This document shows, piece by piece, positions 26,435-34,814 of a DNA stretch of 64,000 nt. A program made the position numbers and the translations under genes. The notes under the pieces were generated by a model. That model was not told the DNA's origin and ran no database searches. It saw nothing but the letters and a program-made list of their open reading frames with translations. Positions within the stretch are counted from its first letter, which is position 1; the number at the start of each line of letters is the position of its first letter. This stretch comes from Halobaculum magnesiiphilum (GTDB lineage: Archaea > Halobacteriota > Halobacteria > Halobacteriales > Haloferacaceae), in assembly GCF_019823105.1 (NCBI RefSeq), contig NZ_CP081958.1, positions 744,001 through 808,000 on the forward strand. Direction: 5' to 3'.

Positions 26435-27854
26435 CGGACGTTACCTCGATGTCCGGGTCGTGTTCCGCGTCCGTGGAGTGGACGCCCGGCAGCGTCGCGA
26501 GGATGGCCTCCACGTCCGTGTCCGACTGCTTGCCGCGGTACCAGTAGGCGCCGAAGACGGCGAGGCCGACGACCATCCAGGGGACATACACTTGGAGCGA
26601 CCCCTGATACGCCTGCGTCAGGAGGGCGCCGGAGCCGATGATGGCGACGACCGCCGTGGCGAACAGCCCGTAGCCGAGATCGAAGCCGGCCGCCTCGCCG
26701 AGGCCGGTGTCGCCGAGGAGGATGTACAACACGGTCACCGAGACGCTGAAGTACGCGATGAGGTAGCTGAACGTGGCGATGGCGATGGCCTGCGCCAGCC
26801 CGGTCGACCAGAACGTCAGCGCCGAGGCGACGACGTACAGCGTCAACAGCGAGAAGTGCGGCGTCCCGAACCGGTCGCTGACGGCGACGAACTGCGTCGG
26901 GAACACCTCGTCCCACGCCCACGAGTACGGCATCTTGATGCCGGCGGCCATCACCGCGTGCACGCTGGAGGCCGTCGCGAGCAGGCCGCCGATCGCGACG
27001 ATGGCGGTGCCCGCTTCGCCGAGGAACACCTCGGCGGCGGTGGCGAGCGGCCGGGCGGAGTTCGCCAGCACCGTGTAGTCGCTGACGACCCCGTAGATGA
27101 CCGCCGCGGTCCAGACGTACAGCAGGATGAGGATGGCCGTGCCGCCGGCCATCGCCAGCGGGAGGTTCCGCGAGGGGTTCTTCACCTCGGCGCCCATCTG
27201 CCCGGCGACGGCGATGCCGATGTAGGCGTAAAACAGCGGCACGGCGGCCGCGATGAACCCGTCGAACCCGCCGGTGAAGAACGGCCGGTAGTTCGCCGCG
27301 TCGATGTTCGCCGTCCCCGGAACGACGAGAACGAGGATGGACAGGATCAGCGCGCCGAAGATGACGTTCTGGGAGACGCTGTACCCCTTCGACCCGACGA
27401 GGTTCACGAGAAAGAGGACGGTGAGCAGCCCGAAGCCGGCGCCGACGGTGAAGTCGATGCCGAACGGGAGCGTCACGTTCGGGTAGAACACCTGTAAGTA
27501 GCTCCCGAACCCGATCGCGAGGGCGGCGTCGGCGGCCATGTAGCCGAGCCACTTCGACCACGTGACGACGAAGCCCGGGAGGCGGCTGTCGAACGTCCGT
27601 GAGATGTACGCGTACGACCCCGCGGCGGCCGGGAAGATGGTCGCCATCCAGGAGTAGTTGGTCGCGATGCTCATCGCCAGGATCCCCGAGAGCACGACGA
27701 CGAGGATGACGCTCGGCCCCGTGGTCGAGGAGGCCGTCCCGAGCGTCACGAACAGTCCGGCGCCGAGCGTGCCGGCGACCACGGTGCTGACCGCACCGAG
27801 CAACCCGATATCGCGCGAGAGGCTGTTACTGTCGCGTCTCTGTGTGGATGACAT
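26427..27854 (-). CDS. APC family amino acid permease
   Basis: The start at 27854 (MSSTQRRDSNSLSRDIGL) gives 475 residues; an upstream in-frame ATG at 27881 adds nine unconvincing residues. There are twelve or so hydrophobic helices. The first contains the APC substrate motif AGTLGAGLFV, and ESSYAYISRT-type family sequence is represented by AAGSYAYISRTF. It imports amino acids, polyamines or related amines. It overlaps the M20 peptidase gene and lies 51 nt from the HTH_10 regulator upstream on the same strand, so all three could share control. Confidence 0.88.
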   Translation of the reverse strand: MSSTQRRDSNSLSRDIGLLGAVSTVVAGTLGAGLFVTLGTASSTTGPSVILVVVLSGILAMSIATNYSWMATIFPAAAGSYAYISRTFDSRLPGFVVTWSKWLGYMAADAALAIGFGSYLQVFYPNVTLPFGIDFTVGAGFGLLTVLFLVNLVGSKGYSVSQNVIFGALILSILVLVVPGTANIDAANYRPFFTGGFDGFIAAAVPLFYAYIGIAVAGQMGAEVKNPSRNLPLAMAGGTAILILLYVWTAAVIYGVVSDYTVLANSARPLATAAEVFLGEAGTAIVAIGGLLATASSVHAVMAAGIKMPYSWAWDEVFPTQFVAVSDRFGTPHFSLLTLYVVASALTFWSTGLAQAIAIATFSYLIAYFSVSVTVLYILLGDTGLGEAAGFDLGYGLFATAVVAIIGSGALLTQAYQGSLQVYVPWMVVGLAVFGAYWYRGKQSDTDVEAILATLPGVHSTDAEHDPDIEVTSDD

Positions 27855-27905
27855 ACGCTCGCATGGACGAACGATAGTCAAAGGATCGGTGGCTAGAATG
27901 AGAGG

Positions 27906-28613
27906 CTACGCGCCGAGGAGCTTCGACTCGGCCTTCCGGAGGTGTTCGAGCAACGTCGCCTTCGAGACGTCGAGCCGCTCGGCGAGTTCGCCCGCGCTGG
28001 TCTCCCTGGGCCACGTGTAGTAGTCCTCGCTGCGGGCGAGTTCGTATACCTCGCGCTGGCGCGTCGAGAGGTCGTCCGTGTTGAACATGCCTGTCCCGGC
28101 GGAGGGGGCGGTAATGAGCTCGACGCGCACGTCGGCGTTCTTCTCGGCGCGGACCTCCTCCAACCTATCGTGGACCGTCTCGCGGCTCTCGTTGACGAGG
28201 ACGGTCCAGTACTCGCGGCCGTCCGCTATCCGGACCGGTTCGTCGGGGATGAACCCGCGAGCGACGAGCGCGTCGTTGATGCTGTTCTCGATGTCGTACT
28301 CGACGACGATGCCGCGCGTGGCGTGACCGGCGACGGGCTCGGGAACGCTCCGCTGCTCGTCGGTCTCCCAAACCGAGTGAGTGAGCGGGGACTCGGTGAT
28401 GGCCGCGATCAGCTCGTCGACGATCTCGGTGGACTCGCCGTAGGCGGTGAACCGACCCGTCGCCCGCCCGTCGATGGTGTGGACGCCGTGACCCAGCAGC
28501 CCGCCCTCGGTCGACTCGGTCACGCGGAGCGTCCAGCAGTCGGGGTGCCAGATGTCGAGTCTGACACGGACGCCCGTTTCGCCGTTTGTTGTCCCCGCTA
28601 TACCGCGTTCCAT
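27906..28613 (-). CDS. HTH_10 (Bat-like) transcriptional regulator
   Basis: The 235-residue protein ends in a clear HTH_10 domain: LSTRQREVYELARSEDYYTWP near 185, then LAERLDVSKATLLEHLRKAESKLL at the C-terminus. The N-terminal half is a haloarchaeal sensing-type domain containing two beta-rich repeats (LDIWHPDCWTLRVTES and GREYWTVLVNES). It is immediately upstream of the APC permease and M20 peptidase genes and reads in the same direction, so it is the likely local regulator. A TATA-like box lies at 28635-28642. Confidence 0.88.
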   Translation of the reverse strand: MERGIAGTTNGETGVRVRLDIWHPDCWTLRVTESTEGGLLGHGVHTIDGRATGRFTAYGESTEIVDELIAAITESPLTHSVWETDEQRSVPEPVAGHATRGIVVEYDIENSINDALVARGFIPDEPVRIADGREYWTVLVNESRETVHDRLEEVRAEKNADVRVELITAPSAGTGMFNTDDLSTRQREVYELARSEDYYTWPRETSAGELAERLDVSKATLLEHLRKAESKLLGA

Positions 28614-28634
28614 ACCCCGAGTATGAGATGTGTT

Positions 28635-28642
28635 GGCAAAAG
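28635..28642 (-). promoter_or_regulatory. TATA-like box for the HTH_10 regulator
   Basis: CTTTTGCC on the reverse strand lies 21-29 nt before the ATG at 28613, a standard leaderless arrangement. Confidence 0.4.
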
Positions 28643-28660
28643 ACTACCCCACCGTCGCTC

Positions 28661-28805
28661 GTTCGAGTGGGTGCAGGTTTCGGTATCACCGTCGCGAAGA
28701 CGATGGCCGCCGACTGCACCGTCATCGCGGCCGACCACCCCGACTCCGCGGCCGACGAGCTGATCGACAACGGAGATCGAGCTGTTGCAGTTGTCGGAAA
28801 ATGTA
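28661..28805 (+). pseudogene. Fragment of a GT4 glycosyltransferase
   Basis: The frame reads GAGFGITVAKTMAADCTVI followed by AADHPDSAADELIDNG. This is the nucleotide-sugar-binding region of the C-terminal Rossmann domain of GT4 (GT-B) glycosyltransferases (EGFG.tvaEAMA...VIA). The first Glu of that motif is replaced by Ala, and the family Glu of EAMA by Thr. Nothing of the remaining 300 or so residues is present on either side, so this is a gene remnant. It marks a site of past deletion between the HTH_10 gene and the binding-protein gene. Confidence 0.7.
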
Positions 28806-28853
28806 TCAGCCGTTTCAACAACCTAGGACGCCTCGGAAACTCACTTCATGTTC

Positions 28854-30869
28854 TCATTCCGTCCGGTGAAGCTGCTGGACCGTCAGCGGCCAATTCGCGT
28901 AATAGGGGCTGGCGATATCGTTGACGTAGCCATCGAAGTTCTGCCCGTCCACGCCCCAGCGGGTCTTTGGATAATACCAGGTCATGTACGGGCAATCAAG
29001 ATAGATGCGTTCGATCGCCTTGGCCGCCGCACGGTTGCGCTCTTCGGGATCCAGACTCTGGCGCATCGTCTCTAGGAAGCCGTCTGCGCCGGCGTTGACA
29101 AGGCCGTACCCTGTCGCATTGTAACTCGGGGTATCCTGGTTCCCGTCGCTGTGGTCGTCTGCACGTGACGAGTGGAAGTACCGGTACAGGTGAGTCCCGT
29201 ATGGCGAGGTATCGGCCCAGGCCATCGGGAACATGTCGTACTCTTCCTCGTAGAAGACACGCTGCACAAGCGAGTTGAACGAGATGGGCGACATCTCGAT
29301 GGGGACGCCTAAGCTCCTGAGCGTCATGATCCACGTTTCGATCATCTGCGCCTCGGCCGGTTTCTTCTTCGGGGGGTCCATCAACAGACTGATCGGGCCG
29401 CCGTGTGCCTCCGAGAGTGCAGTCCCATCGACGTAGAGTTCCTGTTCCGACCCTTCGTGTTCCCGCAACGTCTCGCTCTCGATCGGACCGAGCGAGTAGT
29501 CATGACGCGAACTGGACCGGCTGGCGGTTACCCCCGAAAGAGTACCCGGATACTCCTTCCCGACGTAGGTACCGCCCGTTCCATCGATAACCTCACCGTC
29601 CGTGAGGAACGCACGGATCCCCTCGATGTCGGTCACGCCACTCGACCCTCGGAACGCGAATGCCTCGGTTGCGGGATCCGTAAGAAGCTCCCCATCGTAC
29701 ACGGACTCCGGACGAACGGCACGGTAGCCGGGCGGGTGGGGATAATCCCCGTCGTACGCGTACCCTCGTTGAAGCCGATCCGTCCAGTAGATGTCGTCGA
29801 ACGCCATCGAGATGGCTTGTCGGAACGTGATGTCGTCGAACGGGGTCCGCCGGAGGTTGAAGCCGAAGAACGCGAAGCCGCTGCTGTACCCATCGACCAG
29901 CTGCGTTCCCTCCTGTGACTCCGCTTGGTCAATGTACGATGGTTTCAGGCTCCCGTACACTGCGTCGACCTCCCCTTGGAAGTACGCCCGGACCAACGCG
30001 CTTTGGCTTCCGTAGATCCGGTAGTTCACCGCGTCGAGGTAGGGGCCACCGGCGACCAGGTCCTCGTGCTCCTCGATCCAGTCCAGGGAGGAGAGACTCT
30101 CGTAGTCGTCGCGGAACGTTACCTGCATCGCCGTGGCTGGGTCGAACGTCGTTACCCGACCAGGACCGAGACCGACCGGGCCCCCGTTCTCGGTCGGTTC
30201 GTACGTCTGGGGGTCGGTCCCGGCCCACTGGTGCTCCGGAAGCAACGGAACCCCGCCGACCTGTCTGGTTTCCCACGTGCTGATCACGTCGGACAGACGC
30301 AGGTGAACGTCCCAGTCCCCCGAGGCGGCTTCGACCGATTCGATGGGCTCGAGCAGGCTCACATACCGACTGGGTTCGTGTTCGAGGAGGTAGCGGTACG
30401 TGAACAGAACATCGTCAACGGTGAACTCTTCACCGTCGTTCCACGTCAGCCCGTCGCGGACGTCAATATACACATCCGCACCGCCGTCGCTCGTCTCTTC
30501 GATGGCCCAGTCGGTGTAGACGTTCGGACGCACCTCGTAGGTGAACGGATCGACCGTCGTCCCTCGCTCGTAGACGAGATCCAGCGCGACGCCGGCGTAG
30601 GCACTCCCGGTCCGGAGGACGTTCATCGTATCCGGTTGGGAGGAGAGCCCGTAGGTGAACACACCACCCGCTCGAGGGGTGTCGGTCGATGGCTCGCTGC
30701 TTGGTGTGGCCGTCTCGGATTCGGAGTCCGTCGGTGTGTTCGTGGGTGTACTCCCGGTTCGACCGGAACAACCTGCGACTGCGGAGGTAACTACGGCGGT
30801 CGAGGCCCCCGCCAAGACACGGCGGCGTGTTTGTGTGTGGTGGTCGTTGTCGGCCGATGACTCCTCCAT
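28854..30869 (-). CDS. Peptide-family (SBP_bac_5) binding lipoprotein, orphan
   Basis: The ATG at 30869 gives 671 residues with a twin-arginine lipoprotein signal (TRRRVLAGASTAVV and lipobox VAGC), then a Thr/Ser/Pro-rich linker. The domain order is the standard one. GGVFTYGLSSQPDTMN starts the first lobe, RDGLTWNDGEEFTVDD follows, then the hinge region. The C-terminal segment has QMIETWIMTLRSLGVPIEM and FLETMRQSLDPEERNRA. It should capture a peptide or related solute outside the cell. No permease or ATPase gene adjoins it, so it must use a transporter encoded elsewhere. Base composition is more AT-rich than in the flanking transport operons, and debris lies on both sides, both suggestive of transfer. 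Confidence 0.88.
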   Translation of the reverse strand: MEESSADNDHHTQTRRRVLAGASTAVVTSAVAGCSGRTGSTPTNTPTDSESETATPSSEPSTDTPRAGGVFTYGLSSQPDTMNVLRTGSAYAGVALDLVYERGTTVDPFTYEVRPNVYTDWAIEETSDGGADVYIDVRDGLTWNDGEEFTVDDVLFTYRYLLEHEPSRYVSLLEPIESVEAASGDWDVHLRLSDVISTWETRQVGGVPLLPEHQWAGTDPQTYEPTENGGPVGLGPGRVTTFDPATAMQVTFRDDYESLSSLDWIEEHEDLVAGGPYLDAVNYRIYGSQSALVRAYFQGEVDAVYGSLKPSYIDQAESQEGTQLVDGYSSGFAFFGFNLRRTPFDDITFRQAISMAFDDIYWTDRLQRGYAYDGDYPHPPGYRAVRPESVYDGELLTDPATEAFAFRGSSGVTDIEGIRAFLTDGEVIDGTGGTYVGKEYPGTLSGVTASRSSSRHDYSLGPIESETLREHEGSEQELYVDGTALSEAHGGPISLLMDPPKKKPAEAQMIETWIMTLRSLGVPIEMSPISFNSLVQRVFYEEEYDMFPMAWADTSPYGTHLYRYFHSSRADDHSDGNQDTPSYNATGYGLVNAGADGFLETMRQSLDPEERNRAAAKAIERIYLDCPYMTWYYPKTRWGVDGQNFDGYVNDIASPYYANWPLTVQQLHRTE

Positions 30870-31207
30870 CGTGTTCGCGTCGACTGATAACCGCGTGAAC
30901 ACGTCGCCCGAATCAAAGAATGTGACAGATAACCCTTGGGGTAGTTTACAGCCGAGGACATCGGCTCGTAGAACGCTGTGTGAGGGATATCCTCGGTTAG
31001 GTACCCTGGCTGTAACCGGGCACGTGAGCACAACGGACGAGCTTGAAATCCTCGACTCACTGAAGAGTGGGGAGGTCTCCGTGGACGATACTGCGCTCTC
31101 GAATACCCGTTACCCAGACGCAGGAGCTATCGAACACTGATCCAGGCCGTCCTCAGGGATACTCAGGACTCAACAGCACAGCGAGGCTGTCCACTCGAAG
31201 GCGACGC
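30870..31207. other. Intergenic region upstream of the orphan binding-protein gene
   Basis: No confident gene lies in these 338 bases. An interrupted inverted repeat fills 30946-31015. On the plus strand a GTG at 31024 opens 38 codons ending at 31140, with an acidic start (STTDELEILDSLKSGEV) that resembles haloarchaeal coding sequence. It may be a gene remnant, but it is too short to assign. The promoter for the binding-protein gene must also lie here. Confidence 0.4.
30946..31015. repeat. Interrupted inverted repeat upstream of the orphan binding-protein gene
   Basis: TTACAGCC (30946-30953) pairs with GGCTGTAA (31008-31015). CCGAGGACATC (30952-30962) pairs with GATATCCTCGG (30986-30996) with one mismatch. 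Together they could fold into a long stem with an internal loop about 80-150 nt upstream of the ATG at 30869. It might be a leader structure or a relic of a mobile element end. Confidence 0.4.
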
Positions 31208-32002
31208 TCACCCGCGCAGGTCGGTCCGGATCGTTCGCGCCGTGCTTATCACCTGCCCGGCGATGTCCTCCTCGAGCTGCCGTCCCCGCAGTCGTTCCCC
31301 CGGGCCACAGATGCCGACCGCCGCCGCTGGCGCGCGCTCGAGCGGGGTGATCGGTGCGGCGACGCCGATCGTGTCCGCCGACTGTTCGCCTCTGCAAAAC
31401 ACCACACCGTTCTCGCGGATGCTCCCGAGCTGTGCGGCGAGGTCCGCCCGCTCCGTGACGGTCTTGTCCGTCATCCGGTCGAGCCCGCGGTCGTCGACGA
31501 TCTCGTCGACCCTGGCCCCGTCGAACGTCGAGAGTATCGCCTTCCCCGGGGCGGTCACGTGGAGGGGGATCCGACTCCCGCTCGTGTACTCCGGCGTCCA
31601 CGCGTCGCTGCTCGGTGCGACGTAGACACAGACGCCCACGCCGTCCTCCTCGACGAACAGCGTCGCGACCTCCCCCGTGACGCGAGCGAGATTGTCGACG
31701 CGGCGTCGCACCCGATCGAACTGCGGGAGCTGTCGTCGGGCACCGTCCCCGAGACCGACGAGACCGAAAGAGGGGAGATACGACTGTTCTTCCTTCCGGA
31801 CGTACCCGAGGTCGACGAGCGTGTTGAGGTGGGTGTGGACGACGCCCTTCGAGAGGTCGACCGCGTCGGCGAGTTCGGTCACCCCCATCGGTCGTCCGGC
31901 CTCGACCAGCCGCTCCAGTATTCGGACGGAGTGCACCGTCGCCTGGACCCGTTGTGAGCCACGGCCGGTCATCCTTACCCCGTGCGAACGACTACCACCC
32001 AT
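31208..32002 (-). CDS. IclR family transcriptional regulator
   Basis: The 264-residue protein has an N-terminal winged helix (SVRILERLVEAGRPMGVTELADA, read in two parts, followed by HTHLNTLVDLGYV) and the C-terminal IclR effector-binding domain (IPLHVTAPGKAILS, DRMTDKTVTERADL, FCRGEQSADTIGVAAPI). An alternative ATG at 31972 would shorten it by ten residues. IclR proteins bind small carboxylates or sugar catabolites. It is divergent from the dehydrogenase and sugar ABC transporter genes to its right, so it most probably regulates the 32252-43422 island. A perfect 12-bp palindrome sits right at its start. Confidence 0.88.
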   Translation of the reverse strand: MGGSRSHGVRMTGRGSQRVQATVHSVRILERLVEAGRPMGVTELADAVDLSKGVVHTHLNTLVDLGYVRKEEQSYLPSFGLVGLGDGARRQLPQFDRVRRRVDNLARVTGEVATLFVEEDGVGVCVYVAPSSDAWTPEYTSGSRIPLHVTAPGKAILSTFDGARVDEIVDDRGLDRMTDKTVTERADLAAQLGSIRENGVVFCRGEQSADTIGVAAPITPLERAPAAAVGICGPGERLRGRQLEEDIAGQVISTARTIRTDLRG

Positions 32003-32004
32003 TT

Positions 32005-32016
32005 AGAACTTGTTCT
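32005..32016. promoter_or_regulatory. Palindrome at the IclR gene start
   Basis: AGAAC-TT-GTTCT is a perfect inverted repeat beginning 2 bp upstream of the ATG at 32002. Position and symmetry fit an autoregulatory operator, but 12 bp is short enough to arise by chance. Confidence 0.35.
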
Positions 32017-32209
32017 CCACAGCAAAATCGAGCGGTCCGATCCCCGCCACGAGATCCCGAGTGAGACATAGTCACACGGAGCGGATCTCTCGGTTAACAA
32101 ACAATTATGAAGGTTCGGAGACTTCTGTTTCGCCATGCAAAACAACCCAATTCTCCTGTTTTCGCGGTTTAGCGGTTATCTATCGACAGTTCACAGCTCA
32201 CGCCGATGG

Positions 32210-32217
32210 CTTTATCA
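32210..32217 (+). promoter_or_regulatory. TATA-like box upstream of the first dehydrogenase gene
   Basis: CTTTATCA lies about 35-42 nt before the ATG at 32252, in the AT-rich divergent region between the IclR gene and the dehydrogenase. A short leader of about 10 nt is implied. Confidence 0.35.
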
Positions 32218-32251
32218 TTATCTTTGGGTGGGGCTCTGACGCGGTGAGCCA

Positions 32252-33277
32252 ATGAAAACCGCCACCCTAACCGACGCCCGCACGATCGAGGCCAGCGACC
32301 GGGAGCGACCGGACCCCGATCCGGACGAAGTACTCGTCGCGATCGGTGCGTGTGGGGTCTGTACGACGGACCTGCATATGTACAGCGGATCGTTCACGGT
32401 CGACTACCCGCTGGTGCCGGGCCATGAGAGCGCCGGCGAGGTCGTCGCGGCCGGCGACGCCGTCACCGACATCGGCGAGGGGGACCGCGTCGCGATCAAC
32501 CCCTCGGTGCCGTGTCACGACTGCCGAGCGTGTACGGCCGGTCGCGAGAACCTCTGTCGGGATCTCACGTCGATCGGCGGCGCGGCCGAACACGTCATCG
32601 ACGGAGCGTTCGCCGAGTACGTGGCCGTCCCGGCCGGGAACGTCGAACGGATCGGCGACCTCGACTACCGGACGGCGGCGCTCGCGGAGCCGCTCGGCTG
32701 CTGTATCCAGGGCGTCGACCAGGTCGACCTGACGACCGGCGAAACGGTCGCCGTGGTCGGCGGCGGGTTCATCGGCCTGCTGCTCGTCCAGTTGCTTCGG
32801 ACGAGCGGAGCGGGGACCGTCGTCGTCTCCGAACCGATCGAGGAACGGCGTGCGGCGGCGCTCGACCTCGGGGCCGACCACGTGGTCGACCCGACGGCCG
32901 AGGACCCGACGAGCGCCATTCCCGACCTCGTCGGCGACGTCGACGTCGCCATCGAGGCCGTCGGGGTCCCGACGGTGACAGAACAGGCCCACGCGCTCAC
33001 GGGACCGGGCGGCCGAACGCTCGTGTTCGGCGTTCCCCCCGAGGACGCGACGATCGAACTCTCGCCGTTCGACCTGTTCTACGAGGAGCGGGAGGTCATC
33101 GGGACCTACTCGCTCACGCCCGACACGTTCGCGCGGGCGGTGACGCTGCTCGAGAACGGCCGGATCGACGTCGAACGGCTCATCACCGACGAGTTCGGCC
33201 TCGACGGCCTCGAGGAGGCGTTCGCCGAGATGGAGAACCGACAGGGACTGAAGAAGATGGTGTACCCCGACCGGTGA
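32252..33277 (+). CDS. Zinc-dependent alcohol/polyol dehydrogenase (MDR family)
   Basis: The 341-residue enzyme is a medium-chain dehydrogenase/reductase of the sorbitol/threonine dehydrogenase type. Catalytic zinc residues are C37 and H58-E59 in GHESAG. Structural zinc cysteines are C88, C91, C94 and C102 in PCHDCRACTAGRENLC. The NAD(P) site is AVVGGGFIGLLL around residue 170, and the acidic tip SEPIEE favours NAD. It would oxidise a sugar or polyol hydroxyl in the cytoplasm. The gene opens the island, divergent from the IclR regulator, and lies 46 nt before the sugar-binding protein gene. Confidence 0.9.
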   Translation: MKTATLTDARTIEASDRERPDPDPDEVLVAIGACGVCTTDLHMYSGSFTVDYPLVPGHESAGEVVAAGDAVTDIGEGDRVAINPSVPCHDCRACTAGRENLCRDLTSIGGAAEHVIDGAFAEYVAVPAGNVERIGDLDYRTAALAEPLGCCIQGVDQVDLTTGETVAVVGGGFIGLLLVQLLRTSGAGTVVVSEPIEERRAAALDLGADHVVDPTAEDPTSAIPDLVGDVDVAIEAVGVPTVTEQAHALTGPGGRTLVFGVPPEDATIELSPFDLFYEEREVIGTYSLTPDTFARAVTLLENGRIDVERLITDEFGLDGLEEAFAEMENRQGLKKMVYPDR

Positions 33278-33323
33278 CTCGGATCGCTCGCTAACCAGCC
33301 AACGAAACCCACAGAACACGACC

Positions 33324-34763
33324 ATGACGGACACATACGATCGACGGACGCTACTGAAAACGGCCGCGGGAACCACGCTCGGAACGGCACTCGCCGGGTG
33401 TACCCGTGGCGGAGACGGATCGGGCGGCAGTACCGACGGCGGCGGCGACGGCTCAGACGGCGGATCCGGCGGCGGCTCCGACGGCGGGTCGGACGACCTC
33501 GCCATTCCGCTGAGCGAGTACGACGCCGACATCGACTGGACGCAGTTCGAGGGCTCACAGATCAACATCGGCGCGGTCCAGCACCCGTGGGTGGACGCGA
33601 TCGAGCCCGCGGTGCCGGTGTTCGAGGAACTGACCGGGATCGAGGTCGTCTGGAACGTCCTCCCGGAACAGCAGTTCCGGACCAAACGCCAGACGGACGT
33701 GAGTACCGGCGCGGGCCAGTTCGACGTCTTCTTCATGGACCAGGTGGTGAACCAGTTCCGCAACGAAGGCTGGATCCAGCCCCTCGACCCGTACTTCGAG
33801 GACGACAGCATGTACGACGAGGACTGGTACCAGCCCGACGACCTCTTCGAGTCGTCCCGGTGGCAGGCCCACGGGGGCGGCTACAGCGACACGTGGACGG
33901 GCCTCCCGATCACCGTCGAGGTGCAGACCCAGTTCTACCGGACGGACCTCTACGAGGAACACGACCTCGAGGTCGCCGAGACGCTCGAGGAGTTCGTCTC
34001 GAACGCGCAGACGATCCACGAGAACGAGGAGGGCGTCGTCGGCACCGTCGGCCGTGGCGAGAAGGGCTACGGGATGAACATCTACGTCCTGAACACGTTC
34101 ATCCGCGAGCACGGCGCACAGCTCTGGAGCGACTTCCCGGACGACTCCGGCCTCGACACGGAGGGCGTCATCGAGGCGGCCGAGTGGTACACGAACCTGC
34201 TTCAGGACTACGGCCCGGAGGGTGCCTCGACGCAGACGTGGTCGGACGTCCTGTCGACGATGCAGGAGGGACGGGCCGGCCACATCGTGTCCGACGCCAA
34301 CCTGTTCTGGCCCGGCCTGACCGGGTCGGGGTCGTCGGTCGCCGACGACATCGGCATCGCGAAGGTGCCGCGGCCGTCCGACGGCGAGTTCGCTCCCAAC
34401 GCGTACAACTGGCAGATCTCCACCTCGAAGAACGCGGAGAACTCCGAACAGGGCTTCCTGTTCATGCTGTGGGCGACCTCGCAGCCGACCAACGACTGGA
34501 TGCACCTGGAGAACGAGGCAGCGTTCTCCGTGCGCCAGTCCGTCTGGGAGAACGACGAGTTCCGCTCGCGCGTCGGCGAGAACTTCGCCCAGGTGACGCT
34601 CGAATCGCTGCAGGAGGCCGCCCCCGACCCGTTCGACCGGAAGTACCCCCAGTGGGGCCAGCGCTACTCGGAGGAGCTTCAGCGGGCGATCGCCGGCCAG
34701 AAATCCGCCGAGGCGGCGATGACGGACGCCGCGTCGATCGCCGAGGACATCTACGACGAATAA
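33324..34763 (+). CDS. Sugar ABC transporter substrate-binding lipoprotein (SBP_bac_1)
   Basis: The 479-residue protein begins with a twin-arginine lipoprotein signal (DRRTLLKTAAGTTLG, lipobox LAGC) and a Gly/Asp/Ser-rich linker. It then has the family-1 carbohydrate-binding fold: INIGAVQHPWVDAIEP, EELTGIEVVWNVLPEQ and FDVFFMDQV. It is exported folded by Tat and anchored outside the membrane. It is first of the transporter genes and followed by two permeases and an ATPase on the same strand. The gene context points to a mono- or disaccharide, a polyol or a sugar acid as ligand. Confidence 0.9.
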   Translation: MTDTYDRRTLLKTAAGTTLGTALAGCTRGGDGSGGSTDGGGDGSDGGSGGGSDGGSDDLAIPLSEYDADIDWTQFEGSQINIGAVQHPWVDAIEPAVPVFEELTGIEVVWNVLPEQQFRTKRQTDVSTGAGQFDVFFMDQVVNQFRNEGWIQPLDPYFEDDSMYDEDWYQPDDLFESSRWQAHGGGYSDTWTGLPITVEVQTQFYRTDLYEEHDLEVAETLEEFVSNAQTIHENEEGVVGTVGRGEKGYGMNIYVLNTFIREHGAQLWSDFPDDSGLDTEGVIEAAEWYTNLLQDYGPEGASTQTWSDVLSTMQEGRAGHIVSDANLFWPGLTGSGSSVADDIGIAKVPRPSDGEFAPNAYNWQISTSKNAENSEQGFLFMLWATSQPTNDWMHLENEAAFSVRQSVWENDEFRSRVGENFAQVTLESLQEAAPDPFDRKYPQWGQRYSEELQRAIAGQKSAEAAMTDAASIAEDIYDE

Positions 34764-34814
34764 CGCCGCCACACCGCCAGACTCGGATCCGCAACACGAC
34801 CCACCCGAACCCAC

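Noticed and set aside
31024-31140. A 38-codon plus-strand frame with haloarchaeal-looking acidic sequence
   Set aside because: No promoter, family match or conserved motif. It could be a relic, but cannot be separated from chance.
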